From Harryflintia acetispora (GTDB lineage: Bacteria > Bacillota > Clostridia > Oscillospirales > Ruminococcaceae): 64,000 nucleotides of DNA. The notes below the pieces were generated by a model. That model searched no databases and was not told where the DNA came from. It saw only the letters and a program-made list of their open reading frames with translations. Of the stretch, positions 1 to 7,846 are shown one piece after another (the stretch's first letter is position 1; each line of letters opens with the position of its first letter). The DNA lies in contig SLUK01000004.1 of NCBI GenBank assembly GCA_004340125.1, forward strand, positions 112,781-176,780, written 5' to 3'. The position numbers and the translations under genes are program-made.

Positions 1-220
1 ATGGCCAATTATACCATTCGCGCTTTGCGCTCATGGTATAATAGTCGCAAAGCGACTATTATACAGATCTCACTGGCCCGCCCACGGCGATGGCCAATTA
101 TACCATTCGCGCTTTGCGCTCATGGTATAATAGTCGCAAAGCGACTATTATACAGATCTCACTGGCCCGCCCACGGCGATGGCCGATTATACCATTCGCG
201 CTTTGCGCTCATGGTATAAT
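1..220. repeat. 89-bp tandem repeat with overlapping hairpins (2 full units plus a partial third)
   Basis: Units start at 1, 90 and 179; the third stops at about 220. Units 1 and 2 look identical; unit 3 has one A-to-G change near its start. Each full unit holds two inverted repeats: ATTATACCAT (8-17) with ATGGTATAAT (33-42), and TATAATAGTCGC (37-48) with GCGACTATTATA (52-63) around an AAA loop. The two hairpins share TATAAT and so cannot form together. The partial unit keeps only the first hairpin. The array ends about 65 bp before the first gene and may continue left of the window. No protein-like reading was accepted. Confidence 0.9.
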
Positions 221-285
221 GGCGGTAGAAAAGCAATGATACGGACTTTTATGGCCGCTATTTTCATCCGGGAGGTGCATGGACG

Positions 286-2625
286 GTGAAAGCGAAACGC
301 AGGCGCAGCGAGCCGCATATTCTTGCGGCCGTTTTCCTCTCCCTCTGCCTGGGCGCCGCCTTCCTCTTCGCCTCGCGGGAGATCACGGCCCTTGCGACCG
401 ATTCCTGCTTTCGTATGCTGCGCCAGGCAACCTTGCAGTTCGGGCAGGAGCTCAAGAGCAACGTCTCCGGCAGCCGCCAGCTGCTGAAGCTGACCGCGCG
501 GCAGTTCGCCGAGCTTGACGGGCTCGATTCCGAGCCGGCCCTGCGCCTGCTCTCCTCCTTCGAAGGGGGCTCCCTTATCTCCCGTCTGGAAATCCTGCTG
601 CCGGGCGACCAAATCCTAAGCATGGACGGCAGCCTTACCGACGCCTCGGACGCCCTCTCCTACGAGCGGGAGAAGGTGCTGGGCGAACATATCTCCGGCC
701 GACAAAACGAGCTTGACGGCAGCGGGATGATCCTGCGCAGCTATGCCCCGATCGTCAAAGACGGGGAAACGCAGGCGCTGCTCTGCGCCGTGATCGACCT
801 CGAAACGCTGCCTCATTTTTACAGTGACAACCTGTCGCAGGAGGGCTCGAGGCTGTGCGTCATCGAGGGGAAAAGCGGCAATTTCCTGGTGGACACGGTA
901 CACGACTACCTGGGGAATATCCATGGCCTCCGCTCGCGCAAGATCAAGGAGGGCTACAGCCTGGAGCAGGTGATCCGCGACATGGACGAGGGGAAATCCG
1001 GCCAGACGGCCTTCTTTTCGAATACCGCGGGGGAATACCTCTACTGCGCCTATGAGCCGGCCGGGATCAACGACTGGATGCTCATGTTCTCCCTGCCCGA
1101 GAGCGTCGCCCTGGCCGACGCCCAGAAAATCCGCCGCATGCTCATGCTGCTGGCCGGGCTCGAGGCGCTCTTTTTGGTGTTCTATTTTGTCTGGCTGCTC
1201 CTGCGCACCCGGCGCGAAACCCGCGAAAAGGATGCCCAGCTGGACCGGGTGCAGTATATGTTGCAGATCGAAAACGTCCTCTTCAACGCCGCGCGCGACC
1301 CCGGCTTGTTCGAGGAAGCGCTGCACAAGGTCGCCGGCATGCTGCAGGCGCAGGGCGCCTTTTTCCTCCTCTACGGCAGCCACGAGGGCAGGCATGCCTA
1401 CGTCTGGACGGGCGGGGACGACGCCCCCAACGGGTTCTGGGAAAACCTTTCGGCCAAGCATTTCCCCCGCCTGAGTGCGATGCTCACCCGACAGGGCAGC
1501 CTCGTGTGCTACGACTTCTCGTCCCTGGCTGAGGAAAGCCCCCGGGAATATGAGCTGCTTCAGGGTGCCGGGGTGGAGAGCCTTATGCTCGTCAGCGTCA
1601 GGAACCCTGACAGCGTGCACGCGGGCGTGCTGGGCGCTTATAACCTCGGCCGCCGCTTTTCCTCGGCCGAGCTGCTGCAGAGCGTCGTGCTCAGCTTTTC
1701 GATGGCGCTGTACAATATGGAATCCTTCCTCACCATCAAGGAGATGGGCATGATGGACCACCTGACCGGACTGCTCAACCGCAACAGCTTCCAAAAGGCG
1801 ATGGAGGAGTACGAAAAAGGCGGGGACCTCTCCCTTTGCTGCGTCTATCTCGACGCGGACGGGCTGCACGAGATCAACAACCAGTTCGGCCACATCGCGG
1901 GCGACAGGATGCTGCAATCGGTCGCCGAGGCGCTCAAGGAATGCTTCGGTGAGGAGAACACCTACCGGATCGGTGGGGACGAATTCGCCGCCTTCTGCCT
2001 CGGCGAGGGCGAGGAGCAGGTCGGCCGGCGCATACAGGCGCTCGAGCAGGCCATCGCGGACTGCGGCTACCACGTCTCATTGGGGGTCGAACGGCGCGAG
2101 CGGGCGCCGCTGGTCTTCGAGATGGTGAAGCGCGCCGAGGAAAAGATGTACGAGGCCAAGCGGCTATATTACCAGAACCGGGACGGCGAACAGCAGGCGC
2201 GGGAGATGAACCGCCAGCTCGAGGCTCTGCTGCAGGAGAAGCGGGATTTGGATGTGTTCCGCTCGGCGCTCGCCTCCAAGTACATCGGGGTGTACATCGT
2301 CGACCTGCGCATGGACTCCCTGCGCACGATCTATATCCCCGCCTACTTCCAGCGGGCCGTGCAGGCCGCAGGCGGGAAGTTCAGCGCCGCGCTCCAGAGC
2401 TACGCCGAAAAGAGCGTCGATGCCATGGACCGCAAGGCCTTGCTGGCGCTGCTGGACTACCAGGCGCTGGAGAAGCGCCTGGGACGCGGCGAGGAGCCCC
2501 AGCTGCTCTACCGAAAAAAAGACGGCGAGTGCATCTTCCTGCATATCTTCCCTTCCCCCGACTACTCCCCCCAATGCAGGGAATCTATCTGGACCTTTGA
2601 GAAGACGAAGTGGAACGAACAATAG
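286..2625 (+). CDS. membrane-bound diguanylate cyclase (sensor-GAF-like-GGDEF-PAS-like)
   Basis: Probable c-di-GMP synthase of 779 aa. A first membrane helix lies near residues 9-30. An extracytoplasmic sensor-like region reaches about 270, followed by a second helix near 283-308. A GAF-like segment (about 325-480) precedes the GGDEF domain (about 485-640), which has the DHLTGLLNR entry motif and an intact GGDEF active site (RIGGDEFAAF). No RxxD inhibitory site precedes it, so product inhibition may be absent. The C-terminal ~130 residues look PAS-like. The GTG start at 286 has GGAGGTG at 271-277; the nearer ATG at 279 is out of frame. cutC follows after 22 bp, probably co-transcribed. The sensed ligand is unknown. 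Confidence 0.9.
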   Translation: MKAKRRRSEPHILAAVFLSLCLGAAFLFASREITALATDSCFRMLRQATLQFGQELKSNVSGSRQLLKLTARQFAELDGLDSEPALRLLSSFEGGSLISRLEILLPGDQILSMDGSLTDASDALSYEREKVLGEHISGRQNELDGSGMILRSYAPIVKDGETQALLCAVIDLETLPHFYSDNLSQEGSRLCVIEGKSGNFLVDTVHDYLGNIHGLRSRKIKEGYSLEQVIRDMDEGKSGQTAFFSNTAGEYLYCAYEPAGINDWMLMFSLPESVALADAQKIRRMLMLLAGLEALFLVFYFVWLLLRTRRETREKDAQLDRVQYMLQIENVLFNAARDPGLFEEALHKVAGMLQAQGAFFLLYGSHEGRHAYVWTGGDDAPNGFWENLSAKHFPRLSAMLTRQGSLVCYDFSSLAEESPREYELLQGAGVESLMLVSVRNPDSVHAGVLGAYNLGRRFSSAELLQSVVLSFSMALYNMESFLTIKEMGMMDHLTGLLNRNSFQKAMEEYEKGGDLSLCCVYLDADGLHEINNQFGHIAGDRMLQSVAEALKECFGEENTYRIGGDEFAAFCLGEGEEQVGRRIQALEQAIADCGYHVSLGVERRERAPLVFEMVKRAEEKMYEAKRLYYQNRDGEQQAREMNRQLEALLQEKRDLDVFRSALASKYIGVYIVDLRMDSLRTIYIPAYFQRAVQAAGGKFSAALQSYAEKSVDAMDRKALLALLDYQALEKRLGRGEEPQLLYRKKDGECIFLHIFPSPDYSPQCRESIWTFEKTKWNEQ

Positions 2626-2647
2626 CCCTCACAGAATGGAGGTTCAT

Positions 2648-3412
2648 ATGAAAAAAACCTATACGCTCGAATGCTGCGTGGATTCGGTGGAGTCCGCGCT
2701 GGCGGCATACCAGGGCGGCGCCACCCGCCTGGAGCTGTGCAGCAGCCTGATCACCGGCGGGCTCTCCCCCAGCCTCGCCCTGTTCCATGAGATCCGCAGG
2801 CAGTGCGGGATACGCATCCATGTGCTGCTGCGCCCCCGCTTCGGGGATTTCCTCTACACCGGGGAGGAGCTTCGGGTGCTGCGCGAGGAGGCGCGCCTCT
2901 TTCGCGAGGCCGGGGCCGAGGGGCTCGTGATCGGCTGCCTGACCCCCGGCGGAGAGCTGGACCTTCCCCAAATGCGGGCGCTGATGGAAGAGGCCGGCGG
3001 GATGTCCGTCACCCTGCACCGGGCCTTCGACATGTGCCGCGATCCCTTTTTGGCGCTGGAGCAGGCCCGGTCCCTCGGGATCGGCGCCATCCTGACCTCG
3101 GGCCAGCAAAACAGCTGCACCGCGGGCAAAGAGCTGCTCTGCCGCCTGGCCGAAGCCGCGGGCGAAAACGGGCCGGACATCCTGGTCGGGGGCGGGGTGA
3201 ACGCCGGGGTGATCTCCGATTTTCTGCGGGACACGCCCCTGCGCAGCTTTCATATGTCCGGCAAACGGGTGCTAAAGAGCGGCATGACCTACCGCAACCC
3301 CAATGTGAGCATGGGGGTCGCCTCCCTGGACGAATACCAGCTCTGGCGCACCGACCCAGCGGCGGTGGCCGCCGCCGTCCAGGTCCTCGAAGAAAACCTG
3401 TCCGTGCAATGA
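2648..3412 (+). CDS. cutC: CutC family copper homeostasis protein
   Basis: A 254-aa TIM-barrel protein, close to the usual CutC length of about 248 aa. Family hallmarks are LECCVDSVESALAA at the N-terminus, GGATRLELCS, TLHRAFDMCRDP in the middle and ILTSGQQ further on. CutC was named for copper tolerance in E. coli, but its biochemical activity is still unsettled, so the name describes the family only. The ATG at 2648 follows GGAGG with normal spacing. It lies 22 bp behind the diguanylate cyclase gene and probably shares its transcript. No copper-binding cluster or copper-responsive site was seen nearby. Confidence 0.9.
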   Translation: MKKTYTLECCVDSVESALAAYQGGATRLELCSSLITGGLSPSLALFHEIRRQCGIRIHVLLRPRFGDFLYTGEELRVLREEARLFREAGAEGLVIGCLTPGGELDLPQMRALMEEAGGMSVTLHRAFDMCRDPFLALEQARSLGIGAILTSGQQNSCTAGKELLCRLAEAAGENGPDILVGGGVNAGVISDFLRDTPLRSFHMSGKRVLKSGMTYRNPNVSMGVASLDEYQLWRTDPAAVAAAVQVLEENLSVQ

Positions 3413-3424
3413 AGACAAGTATGC

Positions 3425-3446
3425 CATATTTGTTTTGGCAAATATG
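3425..3446. repeat. palindrome CATATTTG-6 nt-CAAATATG after cutC
   Basis: Perfect 8-bp inverted repeat with a TTTTGG loop, 12 bp after the cutC stop and about 40 bp before the PTS promoter. There is no T-run on the plus strand, so it is a weak terminator or an operator. No regulator can be assigned. Confidence 0.5.
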
Positions 3447-3483
3447 TACAAGATATTAACAAAATCACTGTTGCATGTTCCAA

Positions 3484-3512
3484 TTGATTTTGGTTTTTTC
3501 CGCTGTTATACT
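3484..3512 (+). promoter_or_regulatory. predicted sigma-A promoter of the PTS operon
   Basis: TTGATT (3484-3489), a 17-bp spacer and TATACT (3507-3512), the latter preceded by TG at the extended -10 position. It would give a leader of roughly 285 nt that includes a hairpin (arms 3560-3568 and 3577-3585) and the RAT/terminator at 3661-3736. A second TATAAT at 3644-3649 has no convincing -35 element. Confidence 0.6.
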
Positions 3513-3660
3513 AGTTATAGATTCAGCGACTGGTGTGTTTTTCCAGTAAAACGCACAAAAAACGAAGCATTCATTCGCTTCGTTTCGGCTTCAATCTATA
3601 AATTGGGGTTGCTGGATCGGCATGAAAATACCGTTGTTAAACGTATAATTTAATACGAAT

Positions 3661-3736
3661 GGGTTGTTACTGGTAATGCAGGCAAGACCAAATTTCGTCA
3701 GCCGCGGGGTGCGGTAGGCGGGGTTTGGTCTTTTTT
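3661..3736 (+). promoter_or_regulatory. RAT antiterminator overlapping an intrinsic terminator (BglG/LicT type)
   Basis: The RAT element spans 3661-3689. It starts GGGTTGTTACTGG and ends GCAGGCAAGACC, the signature of LicT/BglG-type ribonucleic antiterminators. Its 3' end overlaps the left arm (AAGACCAAA, 3684-3692) of a terminator whose right arm is TTTGGTCTT (3724-3732), followed by a T-run. RAT and terminator exclude each other. Binding of an antiterminator to the RAT would let transcription continue into crr-ptsH-nagE. The matching antiterminator gene lies at 6269-7111. Confidence 0.9.
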
Positions 3737-3805
3737 ATTGCCAAGCACAGCGGGGCATTAAAAAAGCCGGAACCAAGTTTTTATTTCCAGAGGCAGCCGG
3801 GAAGG

Positions 3806-4312
3806 ATGATGGGAGAAATGTTCGGGAAACTAAAGGATATGTTCGGTTTTGGCGAGAGCGGGCTTGTCATCCAGGCCCCTCTGGAAGGGGAAGCGGTCCC
3901 GATCAGTGAGGTCGGCGATCCCACCTTTTCGCAGGAGATTCTCGGCAAGGGCGTCGCCATCCGGCCGGGAAAGGGCCGGATCGTCGCCCCCGCCGACGGG
4001 ACGATCGAAACCATGTTCGACACCGGCCACGCCGTGAGCCTGACCAGCGACGACGGGGTCGAAATTCTCATTCATGTGGGACTTGACACCGTGGGGCTCA
4101 AGGGGCAGTTCTACACCGCCCATGTCAAAAACGGACAGAGGGTGCAAAAAGGCGAGCTGCTCATCGAGTTCGACATCGCGGGGATCACCGGCGCCGGATA
4201 CGACGTCATCACTCCGGTGGTCATCTGCAATTCGGACGCCTACGCCGGGTTCGAGCCGCTCCCCGGCGCCCACGTCGGGGAGCTGGACGATCTGATCCGG
4301 CTGAAGAAATAA
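3806..4312 (+). CDS. crr: PTS glucose-type EIIA protein (Crr)
   Basis: Soluble phosphocarrier of about 168 aa that passes phosphate from HPr to the EIIB domain. The fold markers are APLEGEAVPISEVGDPTFS near the N-terminus, IVAPADGTIETMFDTGHAV with the accessory histidine, and EILIHVGLDTV with the phosphorylated histidine. ATGs at 3806, 3809 and 3818 are possible starts, with AAGG at 3802-3805 and GGGAG at 3811-3815. Any start further upstream would fall in the leader terminator. It is the first gene after the RAT leader, 23 bp before ptsH. The EIIA stands as a separate protein, so the EIICB encoded at 4732 must take phosphate from it in trans. Confidence 0.9.
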   Translation: MMGEMFGKLKDMFGFGESGLVIQAPLEGEAVPISEVGDPTFSQEILGKGVAIRPGKGRIVAPADGTIETMFDTGHAVSLTSDDGVEILIHVGLDTVGLKGQFYTAHVKNGQRVQKGELLIEFDIAGITGAGYDVITPVVICNSDAYAGFEPLPGAHVGELDDLIRLKK

Positions 4313-4335
4313 TCCCTAAAAGGAGGAGACGGCGC

Positions 4336-4593
4336 ATGAAGAGCTTTACCTACACCATCCGCGACGAGCTCGGAATCCACGCGAGGCCGGCGGGGCTGCT
4401 GTGCAAGGAGGCCAAGAAATATTCCTGCACGGTCCGCGTCGCGGCCGGCGGCAAGGAGGCGGACGCCACCCGGATCATGGCCCTGATGGGACTCTGCGTA
4501 AAACAGGGCGACACCGTGAGCGTGACCTGCGAGGGCGGGGACGAGGAAACGGCCGCCAAGGATTTGGAGGCCTTCTTCCAGGGCAACCTGTAG
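4336..4593 (+). CDS. ptsH: HPr phosphocarrier protein lacking the regulatory Ser46
   Basis: 85-aa HPr. His15 sits in GIHARPAG, the EI-dependent phosphorylation site. Aligned without gaps to Bacillus HPr, position 46, normally the serine phosphorylated by HPr kinase, is Arg (ATRIMALMG; codon CGG at 4471-4473). The protein should therefore carry phosphate in the PTS but should not become P-Ser-HPr, the CcpA co-repressor. The ATG at 4336 is preceded by AAAGGAGGAG. It lies between crr and the EIICB gene, so it is tied to this transporter by operon position. Whether another HPr exists in the genome cannot be seen here. Confidence 0.93.
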   Translation: MKSFTYTIRDELGIHARPAGLLCKEAKKYSCTVRVAAGGKEADATRIMALMGLCVKQGDTVSVTCEGGDEETAAKDLEAFFQGNL

Positions 4594-4686
4594 AGGTTGG
4601 AATCCCGTAAGGCAAACGGGTTCTGATAAAGCGCTCCCCCGGGCCCTTTGAGGGTGGACGGGCGCGGGGCGGGCCAAAAACAAAGA

Positions 4687-4707
4687 GCGCGGCCAACGAA
4701 GCCGCGC
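4687..4707. other. hairpin between ptsH and the EIICB gene
   Basis: GCGCGGC (4687-4693) pairs with GCCGCGC (4701-4707) over a 7-nt loop, within the 138-bp ptsH-EIICB gap. There is no T-run, so it is more likely an RNA stabilising or processing stem than a terminator. Confidence 0.4.
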
Positions 4708-4731
4708 AAACAATGAGGAGGGTATGCACTT

Positions 4732-6207
4732 ATGATGAAGTACCTGCAAAAATTAGGCAAGTCCCTGATGCTGCCGGTGGCAGTGCTGCCGATCGCCGGT
4801 ATCCTTTCCGGTCTCGGCTACCTGCTCTGCCCGGCGTCCATGCAGGGCGGAGAGATCACCGGGGCGATCCCGCTGATCGGTTATTTCATGGTCCAGGCGG
4901 CGCTCGCCATCATTGACGGCCCGGTCATCGCGCTGCTGTTCGCCGTCGGCGTCGGGATCGGTATGTCGGACGACCACGACGGTACCGCGGCGCTGGCCGG
5001 CCTGGTTTCCTGGCTGATGATCACCAAGCTGCTGAGCACCGGAGTGGTCACCACCCTGATCCCGAGTGTCGCCGAGGACGCCTCCAAGACGATCGCGTTC
5101 AACAGCATTCAGAACGCCTTCATCGGCATCCTGGCCGGTATCATCGGTTCGACCTGCTACAACAAGTTTAAAAATACCAAGCTGCCGGACTTCCTGGCGT
5201 TCTTCAGCGGCAAGCGCTGCGTCGCCATCGTCACGGCGGTCGTCTCGATCGTCGCCGCCGCGATCCTGCTGTTCGTATGGCCCATCATCTTCGGCGGCCT
5301 GGTCGCCCTGGGCAACGGCATCCTCAGCATGGGCGCCATCGGCGCTGGTATCTACGCGTTCCTCAACCGTTTGCTGATCCCGGTCGGCCTGCACCACGCG
5401 CTCAACAACGTGTTCTGGTTCCCGACCATCGGTATCGGTGATCTGACCCACTTCTGGGCGGGCGAAACCTCGGCTCAGGTGGGCTGGGACCTCGGTATGT
5501 ACATGTCCGGCTTCTTCCCGTGCATGATGTTCGGTATCCCGGGCGCCGCGCTCGCGATGATCCATACCGCCAAGACCAACAAGCGCAAGGTCGCCGTCGG
5601 TATCGTCGCTTCCGCCGCCCTGTGCGCCTTCATCTGCGGCGTTACCGAGCCGTTTGAGTTCGCGTTCATGTTCTTGGCGCCCCTGCTCTACGTCGCTTAC
5701 GCGCTGCTGTACGGCATCTTCACCTTTATCACCGTTCTGGTCGGCTTCCGCGCGGGCTTCTCGTTCTCCGCCGGCGCCACCGACCTGCTCTTCTCCGCCA
5801 GCCTGCCGGCAGCGGCCAACACCTGGATGATCATCCCGCTCGGCATTGCGGCGTTCGCGGTGTTCTACCTGGTCTTCCGCTTCGCCATCACCAAGTTCGA
5901 CCTCAAGACCCCCGGCCGTGAGGACGACGACGAGGACGAAACCAAGGTGGTCCTTTCCAACAATGACTTCACCGAGGTCGCCCGGGTTATCCTCGAGGGC
6001 CTCGGCGGGGCCGGAAACGTCACCAGCGTGGACAACTGCATCACCCGCCTGCGCCTGGAGATCAAGGATTACACCCAGGTCAACGAAAAGCTGATCAAGT
6101 CCGCTGGCGTCGCCGGCGTCATGCGCCCGAGCAAGACCAGCGTACAGGTCATCGTCGGCACCCAGGTCCAGCATGTGGCCGACGAATTCAAGAAGCTGAT
6201 GAAATAA
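4732..6207 (+). CDS. PTS EIICB, glucose/N-acetylglucosamine family (NagE-like)
   Basis: 491-aa sugar permease: EIIC (about residues 1-385, some ten hydrophobic segments) fused to EIIB (about 405-491). The EIIB phosphocysteine lies in the VDNCITRLRL motif. GLHHALNN, MSGFFPCMMFGIPGAALAM and GVTEPFEFAFMFLAPLLY are typical of the glucose/GlcNAc family and read closer to NagE than to PtsG, so GlcNAc is a likely but unproven substrate. There is no EIIA domain; the separate Crr encoded at 3806 supplies it. The ATG at 4732 has GAGGAGGG nine bases upstream. An acidic linker (EDDDEDE) joins EIIC and EIIB. A strong terminator follows. Confidence 0.92.
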   Translation: MMKYLQKLGKSLMLPVAVLPIAGILSGLGYLLCPASMQGGEITGAIPLIGYFMVQAALAIIDGPVIALLFAVGVGIGMSDDHDGTAALAGLVSWLMITKLLSTGVVTTLIPSVAEDASKTIAFNSIQNAFIGILAGIIGSTCYNKFKNTKLPDFLAFFSGKRCVAIVTAVVSIVAAAILLFVWPIIFGGLVALGNGILSMGAIGAGIYAFLNRLLIPVGLHHALNNVFWFPTIGIGDLTHFWAGETSAQVGWDLGMYMSGFFPCMMFGIPGAALAMIHTAKTNKRKVAVGIVASAALCAFICGVTEPFEFAFMFLAPLLYVAYALLYGIFTFITVLVGFRAGFSFSAGATDLLFSASLPAAANTWMIIPLGIAAFAVFYLVFRFAITKFDLKTPGREDDDEDETKVVLSNNDFTEVARVILEGLGGAGNVTSVDNCITRLRLEIKDYTQVNEKLIKSAGVAGVMRPSKTSVQVIVGTQVQHVADEFKKLMK

Positions 6208-6237
6208 CAGCTCCTGTCCGCCCTATCACGCGAATAA

Positions 6238-6270
6238 GCGCCCATCTCCCAGGAGATGGGCGCTTTTCTT
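6238..6270. terminator. terminator between convergent EIICB and antiterminator genes
   Basis: Twelve-base arms (6238-6249 and 6252-6263), perfectly complementary, followed by TTTTCTT on the plus strand. It ends the PTS operon and may also slow minus-strand transcription leaving the antiterminator gene. Confidence 0.85.
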
Positions 6271-7111
6271 ATGGTTCGTTCGGCTTGCGGGTCACCCGCG
6301 CGATATGCACGGTGAGATAGAGCAGCTCCTCCCCGCTCAGGCGGTAGCCGTACTTATCGAGCACGAAGGCCGCCACCTTCTGCGCGCAGAGGTAGGCCGC
6401 GCGGTGCTTGAAGCGCACCACCTCGAGCAGGTCCTCGTCGTCGTCCTCGTAGTGCTGGTTGTTGCGCAGGCGCTGGGCGAAGAACTTCAAATGGGTGATG
6501 AACCGGTAATAGTCCAGCGACTCCAGGTCGAACTCGATCCCAAAATAGCTTTTGACGATCCCACAGACCTCCTGCATGAGGTAGGTGATATCGTAGACGT
6601 TGGCCATCTGCTCGCCGAGCTGGGCGTTGACGAAGTGCAGCGCGATAAAGGCGGCCTCGTCCTCGGGGAACTCGACCCCGGTCTCCTCCTTGACCACCTC
6701 GTTGGCCTTGAGGCCGATTTCGTACTCGTCCCGGTAGAAGCGCCGGATGTCCCAGAGCAGCGGGTTTTTGAGCACGATCCCCTCCTCCTGGCGCTGGATG
6801 GCCATCGAGATATGGTCGGGCAGGGTGACGTAGATGCTGTCGTTGAGCTTCTTCCCCAGCTTGATCTTGGCATAGTTGATGATCCGCTCGCTGAGCAGCA
6901 CATGGGACATCGGGATATTGGAAAGCAGCTGCTGGAAGCGGTCGAGCACGCCCTGGTCCGAGATGGTGAACACCTTCTCGATCAGCCCTTCGTCGATCAC
7001 ATCCCCCGGCTTCCCCTTGAAGGCGAGGCCGCGGCCCATGACCACGCTCTCCCTTCCCCGTTCGTCCCGGGTGACCGCCACGTTGTTATTCAAAACCTTT
7101 TCGATCTTCAT
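6269..7111 (-). CDS. licT: BglG/LicT-family transcriptional antiterminator
   Basis: 280 aa. An N-terminal CAT RNA-binding domain (about 1-60; MKIEKVLNNNVAV, VVMGRGLAF) is followed by PRD1 (about 65-170) and PRD2 (about 175-280). The histidines that PTS proteins phosphorylate in this family are visible in LPDHIS and ALHFVN (PRD1) and in FITHLKF and LTVHIARV (PRD2). The family stabilises RAT hairpins when its sugar is available. The only RAT seen in the window is at 3661, in front of the convergent PTS operon, so a local circuit is very likely. The ATG at 7111 follows GGAGGG by five bases. The symbol marks the family; GlcT-like use is equally possible. Confidence 0.92.
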   Translation of the reverse strand: MKIEKVLNNNVAVTRDERGRESVVMGRGLAFKGKPGDVIDEGLIEKVFTISDQGVLDRFQQLLSNIPMSHVLLSERIINYAKIKLGKKLNDSIYVTLPDHISMAIQRQEEGIVLKNPLLWDIRRFYRDEYEIGLKANEVVKEETGVEFPEDEAAFIALHFVNAQLGEQMANVYDITYLMQEVCGIVKSYFGIEFDLESLDYYRFITHLKFFAQRLRNNQHYEDDDEDLLEVVRFKHRAAYLCAQKVAAFVLDKYGYRLSGEELLYLTVHIARVTRKPNEP

Positions 7112-7234
7112 CGAATCCCTCCGCTGTCCTCAAGGTGGGCACGGTCAACAGGCAAATTTTCCCTGCCTCTAGTATAAGCGGTTTTGGCCAATCTGTCCAG
7201 CGGGCAAATGCGCAAATTTGCCGCAACCGCAATC

Positions 7235-7250
7235 GTTAGTTAAAACTAAC
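7235..7250. promoter_or_regulatory. DtxR-type palindrome upstream of ferritin
   Basis: GTTAGTTAAAACTAAC is a perfect palindrome with core TTAGT-4 nt-ACTAA, about 64 bp before the ferritin start and just upstream of a -35-like TTGTTT (7254-7259). The same core occurs at 12445-12458 beside a DtxR-family regulator gene. A site upstream of -35 would fit activation as well as repression. Confidence 0.6.
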
Positions 7251-7313
7251 AGATTGTTTCGCCCGTTCCTGTCCCATACTGACAGTGAGAATACGTCAAA
7301 GGAGGTTTTCCCC

Positions 7314-7826
7314 ATGCTGGACAACAGGGTGTCCGGGCTGCTCAACGCCCAGGTCAACCAGGAATTTTATTCCGCCTATCTCTACCTCGATTTCGCCAGC
7401 TACTTCACCGACAAGGGTCTGGACGGTTTCGCCAACTGGTACCAGGTCCAGGCCCAGGAGGAACGCGACCATGCCATGCTCTTCTACCAGTACCTGCACA
7501 ACAACAACTTTCGCGTGGTACTCGAGGCCATCGCGAAGCCGGACCAGACGCCGCAGGCCCCGATGGACCCGCTCAAAGCGGGGCTGGCGCACGAGGAGTA
7601 CGTCACCAGACTGATCCACGCCATCTACGCCGCCGCGCAGGAGGCCAAGGATTTCCGCACCATGCAGTTTCTCGACTGGTTCATCAAGGAGCAGGGCGAG
7701 GAGGAGAAGAGCGCCCACGATCTGATCACCAAGATGGAGCTCTTCGGCGGCGAGGCAAAGGGGCTCTATCTGCTCGACAGCGAGCTGGCCGCGCGTGTCT
7801 ACGCTCCGCCCACCCTGGTGCTCTGA
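7314..7826 (+). CDS. ftnA: ferritin
   Basis: 170-aa four-helix iron-storage protein of the non-haem ferritin type. Ferroxidase residues are visible as E in VNQEFYSAYLY, the EERDHAM helix motif (Glu and His) and the later KEQGEEEKSAHDL stretch. Ferritins oxidise Fe(II) with oxygen or peroxide and store Fe(III) in a 24-subunit shell. The ATG at 7314 follows GGAGGT by seven bases. An in-frame opening upstream lacks a better start. The gene stands alone behind the palindrome at 7235-7250, so iron-dependent control is likely. It converges on the collagen-like gene, with only about 20 bp between the two stop codons. Confidence 0.93.
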   Translation: MLDNRVSGLLNAQVNQEFYSAYLYLDFASYFTDKGLDGFANWYQVQAQEERDHAMLFYQYLHNNNFRVVLEAIAKPDQTPQAPMDPLKAGLAHEEYVTRLIHAIYAAAQEAKDFRTMQFLDWFIKEQGEEEKSAHDLITKMELFGGEAKGLYLLDSELAARVYAPPTLVL

Positions 7827-7846
7827 GCGAGAGCCGCATGGCAGGG

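Noticed and set aside
1..220. CRISPR-like array or small coding gene
   Set aside because: Units are directly abutting with no unique spacers, and the open frame across them is only the repeat read through.
616..2073. Long open frame antisense to the first diguanylate cyclase
   Set aside because: High GC content gives long antisense frames; no family motifs, no start signals, and the sense frame has a complete domain set.
3435..3653. Small protein gene in the PTS leader
   Set aside because: It runs across the predicted promoter and hairpins, has no ribosome binding site and shows no family features.
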